DNA of 64,000 bases from Anaerolineae bacterium (GTDB lineage Bacteria; Chloroflexota; Anaerolineae; Aggregatilineales; Phototrophicaceae). The stretch lies in assembly GCA_022824365.1 (NCBI GenBank), contig JAJEAA010000028.1, positions 310,001-374,000 of the forward strand, in the 5' to 3' direction. Each line of letters opens with the position of its first letter. Within the stretch, counting starts at the first letter, position 1. Position numbers and translations under genes: made by a program. Positions 1-8,663 of the stretch are shown here, piece by piece. The notes under the pieces are model-generated. The model had not been told where the DNA came from. It did not search any database and was given only the letters and a program-made list of their open reading frames with translations.

Positions 1-89
1 ATATTGCTGAGCGCTGATCTCGTATTGGCGACAGCGATCAGGCCACCGCCGGCGTCATCGGGCTTGGGAACAGAGTTTCTACTGCTCAT
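1..89 (-). CDS. N-terminal fragment of an unidentified protein, cut by the left edge
   Basis: An ATG at 89 (reading leftward) opens a frame that stays open to the window edge and begins MSSRNSVPKPDDAGGGLIAV. A Shine-Dalgarno-like GAGGT lies about 8 nt upstream on the minus strand, which is the main support. The first 14 or so residues look like a flexible polar leader and the following LIAVAN stretch looks like the first beta strand of a folded domain. Only 29 residues are visible, so no family can be named. It is separated by 178 nt from the aminopeptidase gene, which is on the same strand and upstream of it. Confidence 0.45.
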   Translation of the reverse strand, partial: MSSRNSVPKPDDAGGGLIAVANTRSALSN

Positions 90-267
90 CGAGGCTACCT
101 CAAATCGTCAGACTATTCGCATAGTAGTACAAGTGCCGATTTTGGGCAAAGCCATCAGCCATCTTCGGCAGCGTGACACAAAAGGCCGCCTATTGGCAAC
201 AATTTGTTCACGCAATTGAAAATGGGCGGATCGAGCAGTTGGAGAGAAACGCGGCGAGTAGTCCAGC

Positions 268-1371
268 TCAGATCGTGAATGCGCCGTCCTTGTAGAATAG
301 CTCGCCATCCACGTGGATCTCGCTGTCAGTACGCATATCACAGATCATGTCCCAGTGGACCGCGCTTTTATTCATGCTGCCGGTTTCCGGATAGCCCATG
401 CCCACAGCCATATGCACCGTGCCACCGATCTTCTCGTCGTAAAGAATCATGCCGGTGAACTGATTAATGCCAAAGTTCGTGCCGATGGCAAACTCGCCAA
501 GATAACGCGCCCCGGCATCGGTATCCAACTGCGCGCGCAGCAAGTCTTCGTTCATCTCGGCGGAGGCATCGGTCACTTTGCCCTCGACGAACCTGAGTTC
601 GATACCGCTGACAGCGCGTCCGCCAACGATGGCCGGATAGCTGAAGCGGACCCAGCCGTTCACGCTGTCTTCAACGGGTCCGGTGAAAATCTCGCCGCTG
701 GGCATATTGCGCTTGCCATCGCTGTTGATGAACGTCCGGCCAGCGATGCTCAACTCGAGATCGATATTTGGACCGCGCAGCGCAATATGTTCTTTACCCG
801 CGAGGAAATCGACCTTATGCTGCTGCATCTCGCTGAGCTTGCGCCACTCGGCAGCCGGATCGTCGGTATCGCAGAAACAGGCGCCGTAGACGAAGTCTTC
901 ATATTCTTCGAGGCTCATGTTAGCTTCTTGCGCGCTGGCTTGCGTCGGATAAAGCGCGCCGACCCAGCGAAACTCGCCGCGAGCGGCGCGTTCCAGCCGG
1001 GTTTGCAAGATCTCGCTTTGGGCGGAACGCTGCTCGCGCATACGGTCGGCGCTGATGGAACTCATCGCGCGCGTGTTATCCGGCGCGCCGACGCGAATAT
1101 AGACATCGGCTTGCTCGGTGTATAACTTCAAAGCCGGGTCGATCCAATTCATCTGCTCGCCAGTCGCGTTGCGCAGAAAGTAACGTTGCATCTGACTGTC
1201 GTCGATAAGCAAGGTCGGATGTCCGCCGGCGTCGATTACGGCTGCATAAACATCGCGCAGAATGGGCAGCGATGTGAAGCCGCCCAAGATACCGACCCAA
1301 TCGCCCGGCTGGACAGTCGTCGAATAGTTAACCAGCAAATTCGCCAGTTTCTTGCGCCTAAGATCGCTCAT
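268..1371 (-). CDS. M29 family aminopeptidase (AmpS / aminopeptidase T type)
   Basis: A 367-residue protein with the full-length architecture of the M29 (thermophilic aminopeptidase) family, which removes N-terminal residues from peptides in the cytoplasm using a two-metal centre. Family landmarks are visible in order: NMPSGEIFTGPVEDS, where Glu is a metal ligand, then GEFAIGTNFGIN with a second Glu, TVHMAVGMGYPETG with a His, and SAVHWDMICDM with a His and Asp. The N-terminal part begins MSDLRRKKLANLLVNYS and contains the PGDWVGI strand typical of the family. The length matches the usual 360-410 residues. It reads away from tpx on the same strand with a 28 bp gap. Substrate preference cannot be told from sequence. 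Confidence 0.9.
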   Translation of the reverse strand: MSDLRRKKLANLLVNYSTTVQPGDWVGILGGFTSLPILRDVYAAVIDAGGHPTLLIDDSQMQRYFLRNATGEQMNWIDPALKLYTEQADVYIRVGAPDNTRAMSSISADRMREQRSAQSEILQTRLERAARGEFRWVGALYPTQASAQEANMSLEEYEDFVYGACFCDTDDPAAEWRKLSEMQQHKVDFLAGKEHIALRGPNIDLELSIAGRTFINSDGKRNMPSGEIFTGPVEDSVNGWVRFSYPAIVGGRAVSGIELRFVEGKVTDASAEMNEDLLRAQLDTDAGARYLGEFAIGTNFGINQFTGMILYDEKIGGTVHMAVGMGYPETGSMNKSAVHWDMICDMRTDSEIHVDGELFYKDGAFTI

Positions 1372-1399
1372 GGTTCAACCCCTGGTAATGTGTTGGTGT

Positions 1400-1906
1400 T
1401 TACGCCAGTTCCTTCGCTTTGGCCAGCGCCGTGTCATAATCAACTTCATCGCCGATGACCGGCACATATTCCGCGTGTCGCAGGACATTGTCTCGATCGA
1501 GGACAAAGACCGCGCGCTGGCAGATGCGCCAAGCCGTGTCGTGAACTCCGTAGTCATCGGCGAATTGCATGTCGCGCTGGGTGCTGAGAGTCTCGGAATT
1601 TTCAATCCCCTCGGCGCCGCAGAAACGTCCCAGCGCAAAAGGCATATCCGCGCTAACGGTCAGGACAACTGCGTCAGAGAGGCTTGCCGCCTCTTCGTTG
1701 AAGCGACGTGTCTGCGTCGCGCATACGCCGGTGTCAATTGAAGGAATCACACTGATGATCTTAATCTTGCCAGCATAATCCGCCAGCGACTTGCTACTGA
1801 GGTCATTGGCGATCAAGGCGAAATCCGGCGCTTGGGAACCGACCGCCAGCATATCATTTTGAATTTGGTGTTCATTATCGCCAACCATCATTCCTGCGCG
1901 GGTCAT
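1400..1906 (-). CDS. tpx: Thiol peroxidase (Tpx), atypical 2-Cys peroxiredoxin
   Basis: Reduces hydrogen peroxide and alkyl hydroperoxides using thioredoxin. The peroxidatic cysteine is in SIDTGVCATQTRRFNEEA (Cys62 with this start) and the resolving cysteine in GRFCGAEG (Cys96), the spacing of the Tpx family. The 168-residue length is normal. Two ATG codons lie six bases apart: the AAGGAG ribosome-binding sequence (1915-1920) sits only 2 nt before the ATG at 1912 but 8 nt before the one at 1906, so 1906 is preferred. A strong promoter lies upstream at 1965-1992. The next gene downstream is the M29 aminopeptidase, 28 bp away. Confidence 0.95.
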   Translation of the reverse strand: MTRAGMMVGDNEHQIQNDMLAVGSQAPDFALIANDLSSKSLADYAGKIKIISVIPSIDTGVCATQTRRFNEEAASLSDAVVLTVSADMPFALGRFCGAEGIENSETLSTQRDMQFADDYGVHDTAWRICQRAVFVLDRDNVLRHAEYVPVIGDEVDYDTALAKAKELA

Positions 1907-1964
1907 TGTCATTTCTCCTTCATACTACTCATATCGTACTGCGGTCGAATCGGATATTATGAGA

Positions 1965-1992
1965 ATTATAGGCGCATCGCTTTGTCTAGCAA
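1965..1992 (-). promoter_or_regulatory. Predicted sigma70 promoter for tpx
   Basis: On the minus strand TTGCTA (1987-1992) and a perfect TATAAT (1965-1970) are separated by 16 bp. The predicted transcript start is about 50 nt before the tpx start codon. Both elements are seen directly; activity is inferred. Confidence 0.6.
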
Positions 1993-2039
1993 GGTGGCAA
2001 TTTGATTGGCGCGCGGATGGAGTAGCACGGGAGAAACTC

Positions 2040-2675
2040 ATGTTTCGCAAAATGGTGTTGATAGTTGTGTTGGTGGCTATCGTAGTTGTCGGCTTGGCGC
2101 TCACGAAACCCTGGCTGTATTTCGTGAATCGGGAAGTCAACGAAGCCTTTCCCGGATTATCCGGCGAGCAGCGGCAAGCGATTGCTGATATGCCGGAAGT
2201 GGAAAAGCAGGCGATGATCGAGATGGCAAAAGAAAACAGCGAGATGGCCGAGCAAACTGCCAGAGCGCAACTTGGTGAAGACACGGTCGTGCCGGAGGCA
2301 GAGCAAGCCATGCCGCCTGAGATGCCGGACGAGCCGACGGTACTGGCGATGGGATCCTTCATCGACATCGACCCGATCCACGGAGCGGTTGGCACAGCAA
2401 CGGTTTACGAGTTGCCAAGTGGTGAGCGGATCTTGCGCTTCGAAGATTTCCGCTCAAAGAATGGACCCGATCTGCACGTTTACCTGTCCACCGAAGCGCC
2501 GACGAGCACATTTGCTGGCTTGGGTGAAAATGAGGCGTACCTTGGCGCGTTAAAGGGCAACGTCGGCAACCAGAATTACGAGATTCCGGCCGATGTCGAT
2601 CTGAGTCAGTATATGAGCGTGGTGATTTATTGCCGGCCCTTCCGCGTCGTTTTCAGCACAGCGGCATTCAGTTGA
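2040..2675 (+). CDS. Membrane-anchored DM13-domain protein
   Basis: A 211-residue protein starting at the ATG at 2040, preceded by GGGAG at a suitable distance; the open frame extends further upstream but has no better start. Residues 3-21 form one hydrophobic helix (VLIVVLVAIVVVGLAL) that would anchor the rest outside the membrane. A charged, glutamate- and methionine-rich linker follows, and the C-terminal 110 residues match the DM13 domain (conserved GTATVYELPSGERILRFEDF, NGPDLHVYLS, and a single Cys in VVIYCRPF). DM13 domains are proposed to have an electron-transfer role, but the biochemical function is not established. It is a single-gene unit, divergent from tpx and convergent with the amidohydrolase. 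Confidence 0.8.
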   Translation: MFRKMVLIVVLVAIVVVGLALTKPWLYFVNREVNEAFPGLSGEQRQAIADMPEVEKQAMIEMAKENSEMAEQTARAQLGEDTVVPEAEQAMPPEMPDEPTVLAMGSFIDIDPIHGAVGTATVYELPSGERILRFEDFRSKNGPDLHVYLSTEAPTSTFAGLGENEAYLGALKGNVGNQNYEIPADVDLSQYMSVVIYCRPFRVVFSTAAFS

Positions 2676-2696
2676 AGCCAGTGAAGAGCGGTTCGC

Positions 2697-4295
2697 CTAA
2701 TCGAAGTCCCGAAAGCGCCAGCGACCATCCACCATAGTGCCGCGGACTTTCAATTCGGGGATGGCAGCAGGCTCGACCTGGTTTATATCACGGTCGAGCA
2801 GGACTAAATCCGCCAGATAGCCTTCGCTTAGCTTGCCTAGGCGATTCTCCATACCGGCGGCATAGGCGGGACCCTGTGTGAAGCCGAGTAAAGACTCGTG
2901 CAGGCTCAGCCGCGCTTCAGGATACCAGCCGTCCGGGGGCTGCCCGTCGCGTTGGCGCGTGATAGCAGCATGGATACCGAGGAAGGGATTAAATGGTTCG
3001 ACGGGCGCATCCGAGCCGAAGGCGATTCGCGCGCCTTGGTCCAATTGCAGGCGCGGATTGTAAGCGTATCGGTTGCGCGCGCCCCAATACCGGTCGGCCG
3101 TCGCCATGTCTGAGGTGGCATGGATCGGCTGCATTGACGCGATGACATCCAACTCAGCCAAGCGCCCTACGTCTTGCGGGTGAATGATCTGCACATGCTC
3201 GATGCGGTGGCGGCGGCCCGCCGGTTCGGCGCGCGCCCGTTCTTCCCGGCGGACGATCTCGAAGACATCCAAAACATCGTGAACCGCCCGGTCGCCAATG
3301 GCGTGAATGCTTGATGGCAACCCAGACTTGCTTGCCCGGCTGACAAGTTCCACCATCTCTTCTTTATCGACCACCGCCATACCGAAGTTGTCCGGCTCGC
3401 CCTCATAGGCTTCGAACATCAGCGCCGTCTTCGCTCCCAGGGCGCCATCAGCGAAGAGTTTCAAAGCGCCGATGCGAATCCAGTCATCGCCAAAGTCCCG
3501 GCGGATGCCAGTATCCAGCGCCGCATCCAGCCAACGTTGATTGATCTGCTTGACAACGCGCAGGTCCAGCCGGCCGCGTTCGCGCAGGATCTGAAGCGCA
3601 ACCAAGCACGATGGCTCATCGAAATCATGGATCATGGTAATACCACACCTGAGCGCAAGCGCTTGCGCCTCTTCCATCATATCAGCCAACTGATCCGGCG
3701 TCGGACTCGGAATCCGATCCTGCACGATGTCCATCGCCGTCTCCAACAAGATGCCGGTGGCTGCTCCATTGGCAGCGCGCAGTATCTGCCCGCCGTCAGG
3801 ATCGGCGGTTGAGTCGGTGATACCGGCAGCAGCTAAAGCGGCCGAATTGACCCAGCCGGCGTGACCACTCTTCGCGCTGAGGAAGACCGGGTTAAGCGGA
3901 GCAACCAGGTCGAGATCGGTTTTATCAGGAAAGGCGCGGTCATCCCACAAGTCTTGCGCCCAGCCCTGCCCGGTAATCCACTCGCCGGGATCGCGTTGCC
4001 GCGCCCGCTCAGCAACACGTTCGACAGCCAGCGCTTTGCTAGGCGCCTCAAAGACATTCACTGATTTCAAGGCGCAGGCTTGCGCTTCCCAATGCAGATG
4101 CGCGTCCGCAAGCCCTGGCAAGACCGTCTTGCCATCAAGGTTGACAGAAGCGGTATTCGAATCGGCAAGGCGCTGAAGCTCAGCGTCCAAACCCAACGCC
4201 ACAACCCGGCCGTAACTGATCGCCAGCGCGCTGACACGCGGTCGGCGCTCGTCCAAAGTAATGATGTTGCCGTTAAACAGAATTGTCTGAATCAT
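2697..4295 (-). CDS. YtcJ-like metal-dependent amidohydrolase
   Basis: A 532-residue member of the amidohydrolase superfamily (Amidohydro_3/YtcJ type). The composite beta-sandwich opens with TILFNGNIITLD, and the first metal-binding HxH appears in LPGLADAHLHWEA. The metal-ligand aspartate is in FGSDAPVEPFNPF, and histidines occur in SSIHAIGDRAVHD and HRIEHVQIIH. YtcJ-type enzymes hydrolyse amide or related bonds, but substrates are mostly unknown. The start codon directly abuts the stop of the upstream PfkB gene with no gap, so the two are probably translationally coupled and may handle related small molecules. That functional link is inference. Confidence 0.85.
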   Translation of the reverse strand: MIQTILFNGNIITLDERRPRVSALAISYGRVVALGLDAELQRLADSNTASVNLDGKTVLPGLADAHLHWEAQACALKSVNVFEAPSKALAVERVAERARQRDPGEWITGQGWAQDLWDDRAFPDKTDLDLVAPLNPVFLSAKSGHAGWVNSAALAAAGITDSTADPDGGQILRAANGAATGILLETAMDIVQDRIPSPTPDQLADMMEEAQALALRCGITMIHDFDEPSCLVALQILRERGRLDLRVVKQINQRWLDAALDTGIRRDFGDDWIRIGALKLFADGALGAKTALMFEAYEGEPDNFGMAVVDKEEMVELVSRASKSGLPSSIHAIGDRAVHDVLDVFEIVRREERARAEPAGRRHRIEHVQIIHPQDVGRLAELDVIASMQPIHATSDMATADRYWGARNRYAYNPRLQLDQGARIAFGSDAPVEPFNPFLGIHAAITRQRDGQPPDGWYPEARLSLHESLLGFTQGPAYAAGMENRLGKLSEGYLADLVLLDRDINQVEPAAIPELKVRGTMVDGRWRFRDFD

Positions 4296-5147
4296 CTAGT
4301 TATCCCGGGATAGCTGCTCTAGCTCTCTATCGACTTCAACCGTGGTTGGCGCGCTGTCGATTCCTGCTCGCGTCACCGAATAAGCGGCGAGCTTGCCGGC
4401 CGCCTGGACTGCTTTTGCGACATCGCCATTGAGCCGAGGCAGCGCCCCCAAGAGCGACGCGGCGAAGACATCGCCAGCGCCAGTCAGGTCATAGGGCTCA
4501 ACGGGAAGGCTGTCATAATGAAGCGCGCCGCCATCATTATAATAGGTTCCGCCATTGCGACCGTTGGTGACAATGAGATGCTTGCAAACTGAGCGCAACT
4601 CGTCGGTCAACTGCGGATACTCCACAATGTCTTCCTGACTGTATACGATAATGTCAATCAACTCCAAAGCGCGTCGATCGAACCAGGGCCGAAACTTCAC
4701 CAGGCCGTCTGTGCCCCAGCGCCGCATCATACCTTGTAAAGTCAGCATGATCGTCGCGTTAGGGAGATTTTCAGCAAACTCTCGCGGATTGATCTCCGCA
4801 GCCAAGGGACCCAAATGCGCGTACGGGGCGTCGCGCCATTCCACCGGTATATCTTTATGGCGCAAAGCCTGCGCCGTCGCGCGGACAAACTGCTGCCTGC
4901 CGCCATCGCTATATACGTTTTCGTAAGTCAGCGATTCGACCGATGGAACGACGGCGGGCTGGCCATAAGGCTCCAATTGGCGCAAGAGAGGCTCCTCAGA
5001 AGCGGCGCTTGTGACAATGCCTACGCGATGCCCAAACGCGGAATACGTCGGCGCGGCGTAGGAAATCGTCCCGCCCAGCATTCTCCCGCCGGGCACGAGA
5101 TCGACGGTCATGTGACCTATGAGGAGGTAATCTATTGCCTTGGACAT
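4296..5147 (-). CDS. PfkB (ribokinase-like) family carbohydrate/nucleoside kinase
   Basis: A 283-residue kinase of the ribokinase/PfkB superfamily, which phosphorylates sugars, nucleosides or related metabolites with ATP. The N-terminal GHMTVDLVPGGRMLGGT corresponds to the substrate-binding start of the fold. The signature DLTGAGDVFAASLLGAL near residues 235-250 carries the anion hole and the catalytic Asp (GAGD). Length is slightly short of the usual 300. It is the first gene of a coupled pair with the YtcJ-like amidohydrolase and lies 60 bp downstream of khpB. The substrate cannot be assigned. Pseudouridine kinase (PsuK) is a possibility because psuG elsewhere in the window has no adjacent kinase, but nothing in the motif decides this. 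Confidence 0.85.
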   Translation of the reverse strand: MSKAIDYLLIGHMTVDLVPGGRMLGGTISYAAPTYSAFGHRVGIVTSAASEEPLLRQLEPYGQPAVVPSVESLTYENVYSDGGRQQFVRATAQALRHKDIPVEWRDAPYAHLGPLAAEINPREFAENLPNATIMLTLQGMMRRWGTDGLVKFRPWFDRRALELIDIIVYSQEDIVEYPQLTDELRSVCKHLIVTNGRNGGTYYNDGGALHYDSLPVEPYDLTGAGDVFAASLLGALPRLNGDVAKAVQAAGKLAAYSVTRAGIDSAPTTVEVDRELEQLSRDN

Positions 5148-5207
5148 CTAAGCGCCGAGCCAGCCCAATGTCAATTGCCGCGAACTCAAAGACATGAGGT
5201 ATCGCGG

Positions 5208-5948
5208 TTACTTGGGAACAATCGTAACTTTTCGCGTTCGGCCTTCGCCGACGCTGCGTGTCATCACGTCATTGCGGCCGCGTAGCGTTAAGTGGATGAT
5301 ACGCCGCTCATTTGGATGCATTGGCTCCAGAGTGATGGTCCGGCCCTGCTGAACAGCCTGCTTCGCCATCCGCTTTGCCAAGCCCCGCAAGCGCTTTGAC
5401 CGCCCCAATTTATAGCCATCGGCATCAATGATGATATTGGCGCGGCGCTCAAGACGCCGACTGCAAATCAAGCGCACAACATGCTGCAAGGCGGACAGGG
5501 TCTCGCCGCGGCGGCCGATCAAGCGATTGACGCGATTGCCAGTGACGTTCAGCATCCAGTGCGGATTCTCGCCCTCTTCGTCATCGTCCGTCAAACGCAC
5601 ATCAATGCGCGCGTCGACACGCATCTTGGCGAGCAATTCCTCGAGGACTTGTTTGCCGACGCGGGCGTCTTCGTCCAAGTCCTCGTCGGCTAGGGGCGCG
5701 GGCTGTTGAATGTCATGCGCCTCATCGGGGATGCCATCGTCCGTTTCAAATTCTGCCTGCCGTTCTTCGCGTCGTCGGCTGATCAGTACGAGACGCACAC
5801 GCGCCTCGCGCGCGCCAAAGCCAAACAAGCCGGTGTTCGGCTCTTCCAATACCTCGACCACGACCTCGCCGGGCCGCGCGTTGAGCTGCGCCAAGCCTTT
5901 GTCAATCGCCGCCTGCACCGAATTCGCGGTTACTTCAATCATTTCCAT
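5208..5948 (-). CDS. khpB: KhpB/Jag (EloR) RNA-binding protein, KH and R3H domains
   Basis: A 246-residue single-stranded RNA-binding protein. The Jag N-terminal domain spans about residues 1-50 (IEVTANSVQAAIDKGLAQL, then GLFGFGAREARV). An acidic linker follows. The type-II KH domain carries the GxxG-like loop in VNRLIGRRGETLSALQ, and the C-terminal R3H domain has the Arg-x3-His motif in NERRIIHLTLRGR. KhpB partners with KhpA in Gram-positive bacteria and influences cell elongation and division. Its place directly after yidC is the classical arrangement of the rpmH-rnpA-yidD-yidC-jag operon. The acidic linker is longer than the minimal form. Confidence 0.93.
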   Translation of the reverse strand: MEMIEVTANSVQAAIDKGLAQLNARPGEVVVEVLEEPNTGLFGFGAREARVRLVLISRRREERQAEFETDDGIPDEAHDIQQPAPLADEDLDEDARVGKQVLEELLAKMRVDARIDVRLTDDDEEGENPHWMLNVTGNRVNRLIGRRGETLSALQHVVRLICSRRLERRANIIIDADGYKLGRSKRLRGLAKRMAKQAVQQGRTITLEPMHPNERRIIHLTLRGRNDVMTRSVGEGRTRKVTIVPK

Positions 5949-5990
5949 GGTTATATCACCTGTTGTTCATCCGGTAGCTGTGGCAACGAT

Positions 5991-6893
5991 TTACTTTTTG
6001 CGCGCTTTCTTCTTGCGCGTTTTGCGCGTCTTCTTGACCGGCTCATCGTCTTCAAAGACTACTTCCACCGGCGCCTCGTCCATATTCTTGCGGCCAAATA
6101 CCCGGCTCAATACCCGCTTGCCTTGCGGGCTATACTGCACGACTCCGATAAGATTGGACGTGACAAAATAGATGGACAGACCGACAGAAAATGAAAGCGA
6201 GAAGAATCCGAACATTATTGGCATGATGGTCGTCATGCTCTTCGTCATCGCAGCCGCCTGCCCGCCGCCACCGCCGCTATCATCATCGTCATCGTCATCT
6301 TTCTTCGACGCGTTCTGGCCAGTGGAGGACATCGTCAGCTTTTGCTGCCCCCAAGTGGTCACCAATACCAGAAGCGGCAATGCCAGCGCGTAAGTCGGGT
6401 TCTCCGTCGGCGCCAATGTAAGGTCGAGCTCCGGGAGCAGCGAAGCAAGTTGTGGAATGGGCGTCCACATCCGCTGCAGCGGGATAAGCGAATCTAAGCC
6501 GGGAATCAAGAGCCGCTCGGACAGGTCCACCAGTTGAAAAGGCGTCGCCGCCAGCGCGAAGAAAATCGCCTGGTACAAACCGATCAAGATTGGAAACTGA
6601 ATAAGCATGGGGAAACAGCCGCCGACAGGATTGACCTTGTTTTCTCGGTACAGCTTCATCTGCGCCTGCGACATTTTCTCCTTATCGCCCTTGTACTTTT
6701 CTTGCAGCTTTTTCAATTGAGGCTGTATCTGCTGCATTTTCTTCTGCGATTCTTGCTGCTTGGCAAAGAGCGGAAAGGTCAAGATACGGATGATGACGGT
6801 CAAAACAACGATCGCCAAAACGATGTCCTGGTTAAGCGCCGCGTACAGCCAGGCGAGTATCGTCACAAAGGGGTTAAGGATTAAGTCCCACAT
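5991..6893 (-). CDS. yidC: Membrane protein insertase YidC/Oxa1
   Basis: A 300-residue YidC of the short Gram-positive/Oxa1 type, without the large periplasmic domain. It inserts and folds membrane proteins. The first conserved helix contains the essential hydrophilic-groove arginine (Arg36 in VLTVIIRILTFPLF). The cytoplasmic coiled-coil hairpin follows (QQIQPQLKKLQEKYKGDKEK), and further helices include NPVGGCFPMLIQFPIL and SVGLSIYFVTSNLIGVVQY. Unusually, a low-complexity loop with seven aspartates followed by five glycines (KKDDDDDDDSGGGGG) lies between the third and fourth conserved helices. The C-terminus is Lys/Arg-rich (KKTRKTRKKKARKK), suited to ribosome contact. It is co-directional with khpB downstream. 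Confidence 0.95.
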   Translation of the reverse strand: MWDLILNPFVTILAWLYAALNQDIVLAIVVLTVIIRILTFPLFAKQQESQKKMQQIQPQLKKLQEKYKGDKEKMSQAQMKLYRENKVNPVGGCFPMLIQFPILIGLYQAIFFALAATPFQLVDLSERLLIPGLDSLIPLQRMWTPIPQLASLLPELDLTLAPTENPTYALALPLLVLVTTWGQQKLTMSSTGQNASKKDDDDDDDSGGGGGQAAAMTKSMTTIMPIMFGFFSLSFSVGLSIYFVTSNLIGVVQYSPQGKRVLSRVFGRKNMDEAPVEVVFEDDEPVKKTRKTRKKKARKK

Positions 6894-6916
6894 TCAATCA
6901 TGCTCCAGTCGACGGA

Positions 6917-8092
6917 CTAGCGTGGATACACCCAAGTTTGGCGTCCATCGACTCCAAACGCGATCAACAACCGGCTGTCATGCACTGAGCTTACCAGCAA
7001 GAGCGGTTCATCAATTGCCAGATTCTCGCTCGGTTCCAGCAACATCATATCACCGAGCAATTCCGGGCGGTCATCAATTTCCCGAGCGTTGATCAATTGA
7101 CCATCGCGCTTGTCCAGCCAATAGACCTTGCCATCGCGCGACGCCGCGATGACGCGCTCGCCAAATACTAGCGGACCGGCGCGAATGCCGCGCTCGGCAA
7201 TCTGCACCGACCAGCGTTCTCGCAAGCCATTTTCACTGTCTAGAGCATGCACATATCCGCTTAAATCGGCGACGTATATGATGCCATTCTCGTCAACAGC
7301 CGGCGTACCCCAAACCCAATTCTGAGTGCCATACTCATTAAGAATCTCGCCATCGAGCGAGATTTCGAAGAAGCTCTTATCGAAGCTGCCGACATACAGG
7401 CGTCCATTTGCCAGCAAGGGCGTTGACGCGACCGCGCCACCCAAATCCACCGACCAAAAACGCTCGCCGGTCGAGCGGTCAACCGCGTAAAGGAAATGGT
7501 CAATCGACGGCACAATCAGCATATCGTCAACAAGCAGCGGCTGCGCCCAGATGCCAGCCTCCGTGGTCAAGGTCCATTTCTCCTGGAAATCTTCCAGCGC
7601 TACCGCGCTAAGACCGCCATTTTGGAACGGCAGGTAAAGCATGTCGCCGGCCAAGAGCATATTGGTTAAAACCTTGTCCGCCAGCGGGTAGGCGCGCTGC
7701 ACTTCGACAACTACAGAATCGACTCGTAACAGCCGCTTGTTGTTGTCCGCAATCAAGACTGTGTCTTCATCAATTCGGATGGGAACGGAGAAAAACTGCG
7801 AACCTTCATTCTCCGAGCCGCGCAATATCCAGGTTCGCGGATTGTTTTCATTGTCGCGCATGGCTTCGCCGTTGAGCGGGTTTATCAAACGGGCGGGCGC
7901 GCCATTCGTTGGGCTGAGAATCGCAACATCGTTGTTATAAGCGATTGCGATATGCGTCTCGCCATAGAGTTCGATCAAGCCAACCGCGGGCCAACTGACG
8001 CCAATGCGCCCACCGACACAGCCGGTCAAGACGAATACGCCAAGAATCAGGAGCGACATCAAGAGCAGAGAATTGCGAATTGCCAAATTCAA
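6917..8092 (-). CDS. PQQ-like beta-propeller lipoprotein (BamB-like fold)
   Basis: A 391-residue protein with a signal peptide ending in the lipobox VLTGC, so it is probably lipid-anchored outside the membrane. The rest is made of repeated blades with the pattern of PQQ/BamB propellers (for example VYWLDKRDGQLINA, LYAVDRSTGERFWSVDLGG, VHALDSENGLRERWSV). The start is TTG: the SD sequence AAGGAG overlaps the last codons of yidD and lies 6 nt before it, which decides the start and suggests coupling. It is inserted between yidD and yidC in an otherwise canonical operon, so a role in envelope protein insertion or folding is plausible but inferred. BamB itself works at an outer membrane, which this organism may not have. 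Confidence 0.8.
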   Translation of the reverse strand: MNLAIRNSLLLMSLLILGVFVLTGCVGGRIGVSWPAVGLIELYGETHIAIAYNNDVAILSPTNGAPARLINPLNGEAMRDNENNPRTWILRGSENEGSQFFSVPIRIDEDTVLIADNNKRLLRVDSVVVEVQRAYPLADKVLTNMLLAGDMLYLPFQNGGLSAVALEDFQEKWTLTTEAGIWAQPLLVDDMLIVPSIDHFLYAVDRSTGERFWSVDLGGAVASTPLLANGRLYVGSFDKSFFEISLDGEILNEYGTQNWVWGTPAVDENGIIYVADLSGYVHALDSENGLRERWSVQIAERGIRAGPLVFGERVIAASRDGKVYWLDKRDGQLINAREIDDRPELLGDMMLLEPSENLAIDEPLLLVSSVHDSRLLIAFGVDGRQTWVYPR

Positions 8093-8095
8093 GTA

Positions 8096-8317
8096 TTACT
8101 CCTTGGGAGGGACGGGATCAAACCCGCCCGGGTGCAAAGGATGACAGCGCATGAGCCGCCGGAAGCCCATCCAGGTCCCCTTCACAGGACCGTAGGTTTC
8201 AATAGCTTCGTAAGTATACACGGAACATGTTGGCGTGAAGCGGCAGGCTGACGGCAATAACGGCGATAAAAATCGCTTGTAGATTCTGATTGCGTTTAGC
8301 AAGGTCCACTTGACCAT
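8096..8317 (-). CDS. yidD: Membrane protein insertion efficiency factor YidD
   Basis: A 73-residue YidD. The family signature is intact: [34 protein letters not shown], with three conserved cysteines, followed by [18 protein letters not shown]. YidD is a small amphipathic protein at the inner face of the membrane that assists YidC-dependent insertion. The gene starts 1 bp after the rnpA stop (TGA-A-ATG), and its last codons contain the SD of the downstream propeller gene. Confidence 0.95.
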   Translation of the reverse strand: MVKWTLLNAIRIYKRFLSPLLPSACRFTPTCSVYTYEAIETYGPVKGTWMGFRRLMRCHPLHPGGFDPVPPKE

Positions 8318-8318
8318 T

Positions 8319-8660
8319 TCAGGTAGTCTCGATCAATTGCGCCCGCCGGAATAGCTGATACAGAATACGACACAATTCGCTGAATGGTTGCGCAGTCACG
8401 CCACGTCGCACAATAACAACTATGTCATATCCTTGCCGAAGTCGCAGGTGCATATTCCCCAGAACAGCGCGCACACGGCGCTTGATCCGATTACGAATTA
8501 CAGCAATACCAATATGCTTACCGACAACAATTCCGTATCGATTGCGCGGAAGCTCGTTGGCGCAATAGCTAATCAACATGGATGGATGTCGCTGCGCTTT
8601 GCCTTGTCGCTTTGCGCGGGCGAAGTCTGCCGGGCGGCATAACCTAAGGGCGGACTTCAT
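8319..8660 (-). CDS. rnpA: Ribonuclease P protein component
   Basis: A 113-residue RnpA, the protein subunit that helps the RNase P RNA bind and cleave pre-tRNA 5' leaders. The RNR signature is present as [16 protein letters not shown], and the N-terminal [17 protein letters not shown] matches the family start. It lies 3 bp after rpmH and 1 bp before yidD in the conserved operon. No rnpB RNA gene was recognised in this window. Confidence 0.95.
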   Translation of the reverse strand: MKSALRLCRPADFARAKRQGKAQRHPSMLISYCANELPRNRYGIVVGKHIGIAVIRNRIKRRVRAVLGNMHLRLRQGYDIVVIVRRGVTAQPFSELCRILYQLFRRAQLIETT

Positions 8661-8663
8661 AGA

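Noticed and set aside
313-1125. Long plus-strand frame of 270 codons
   Set aside because: It lies entirely antisense to the M29 aminopeptidase, whose motifs are clear; the frame has no family motif or ribosome site.
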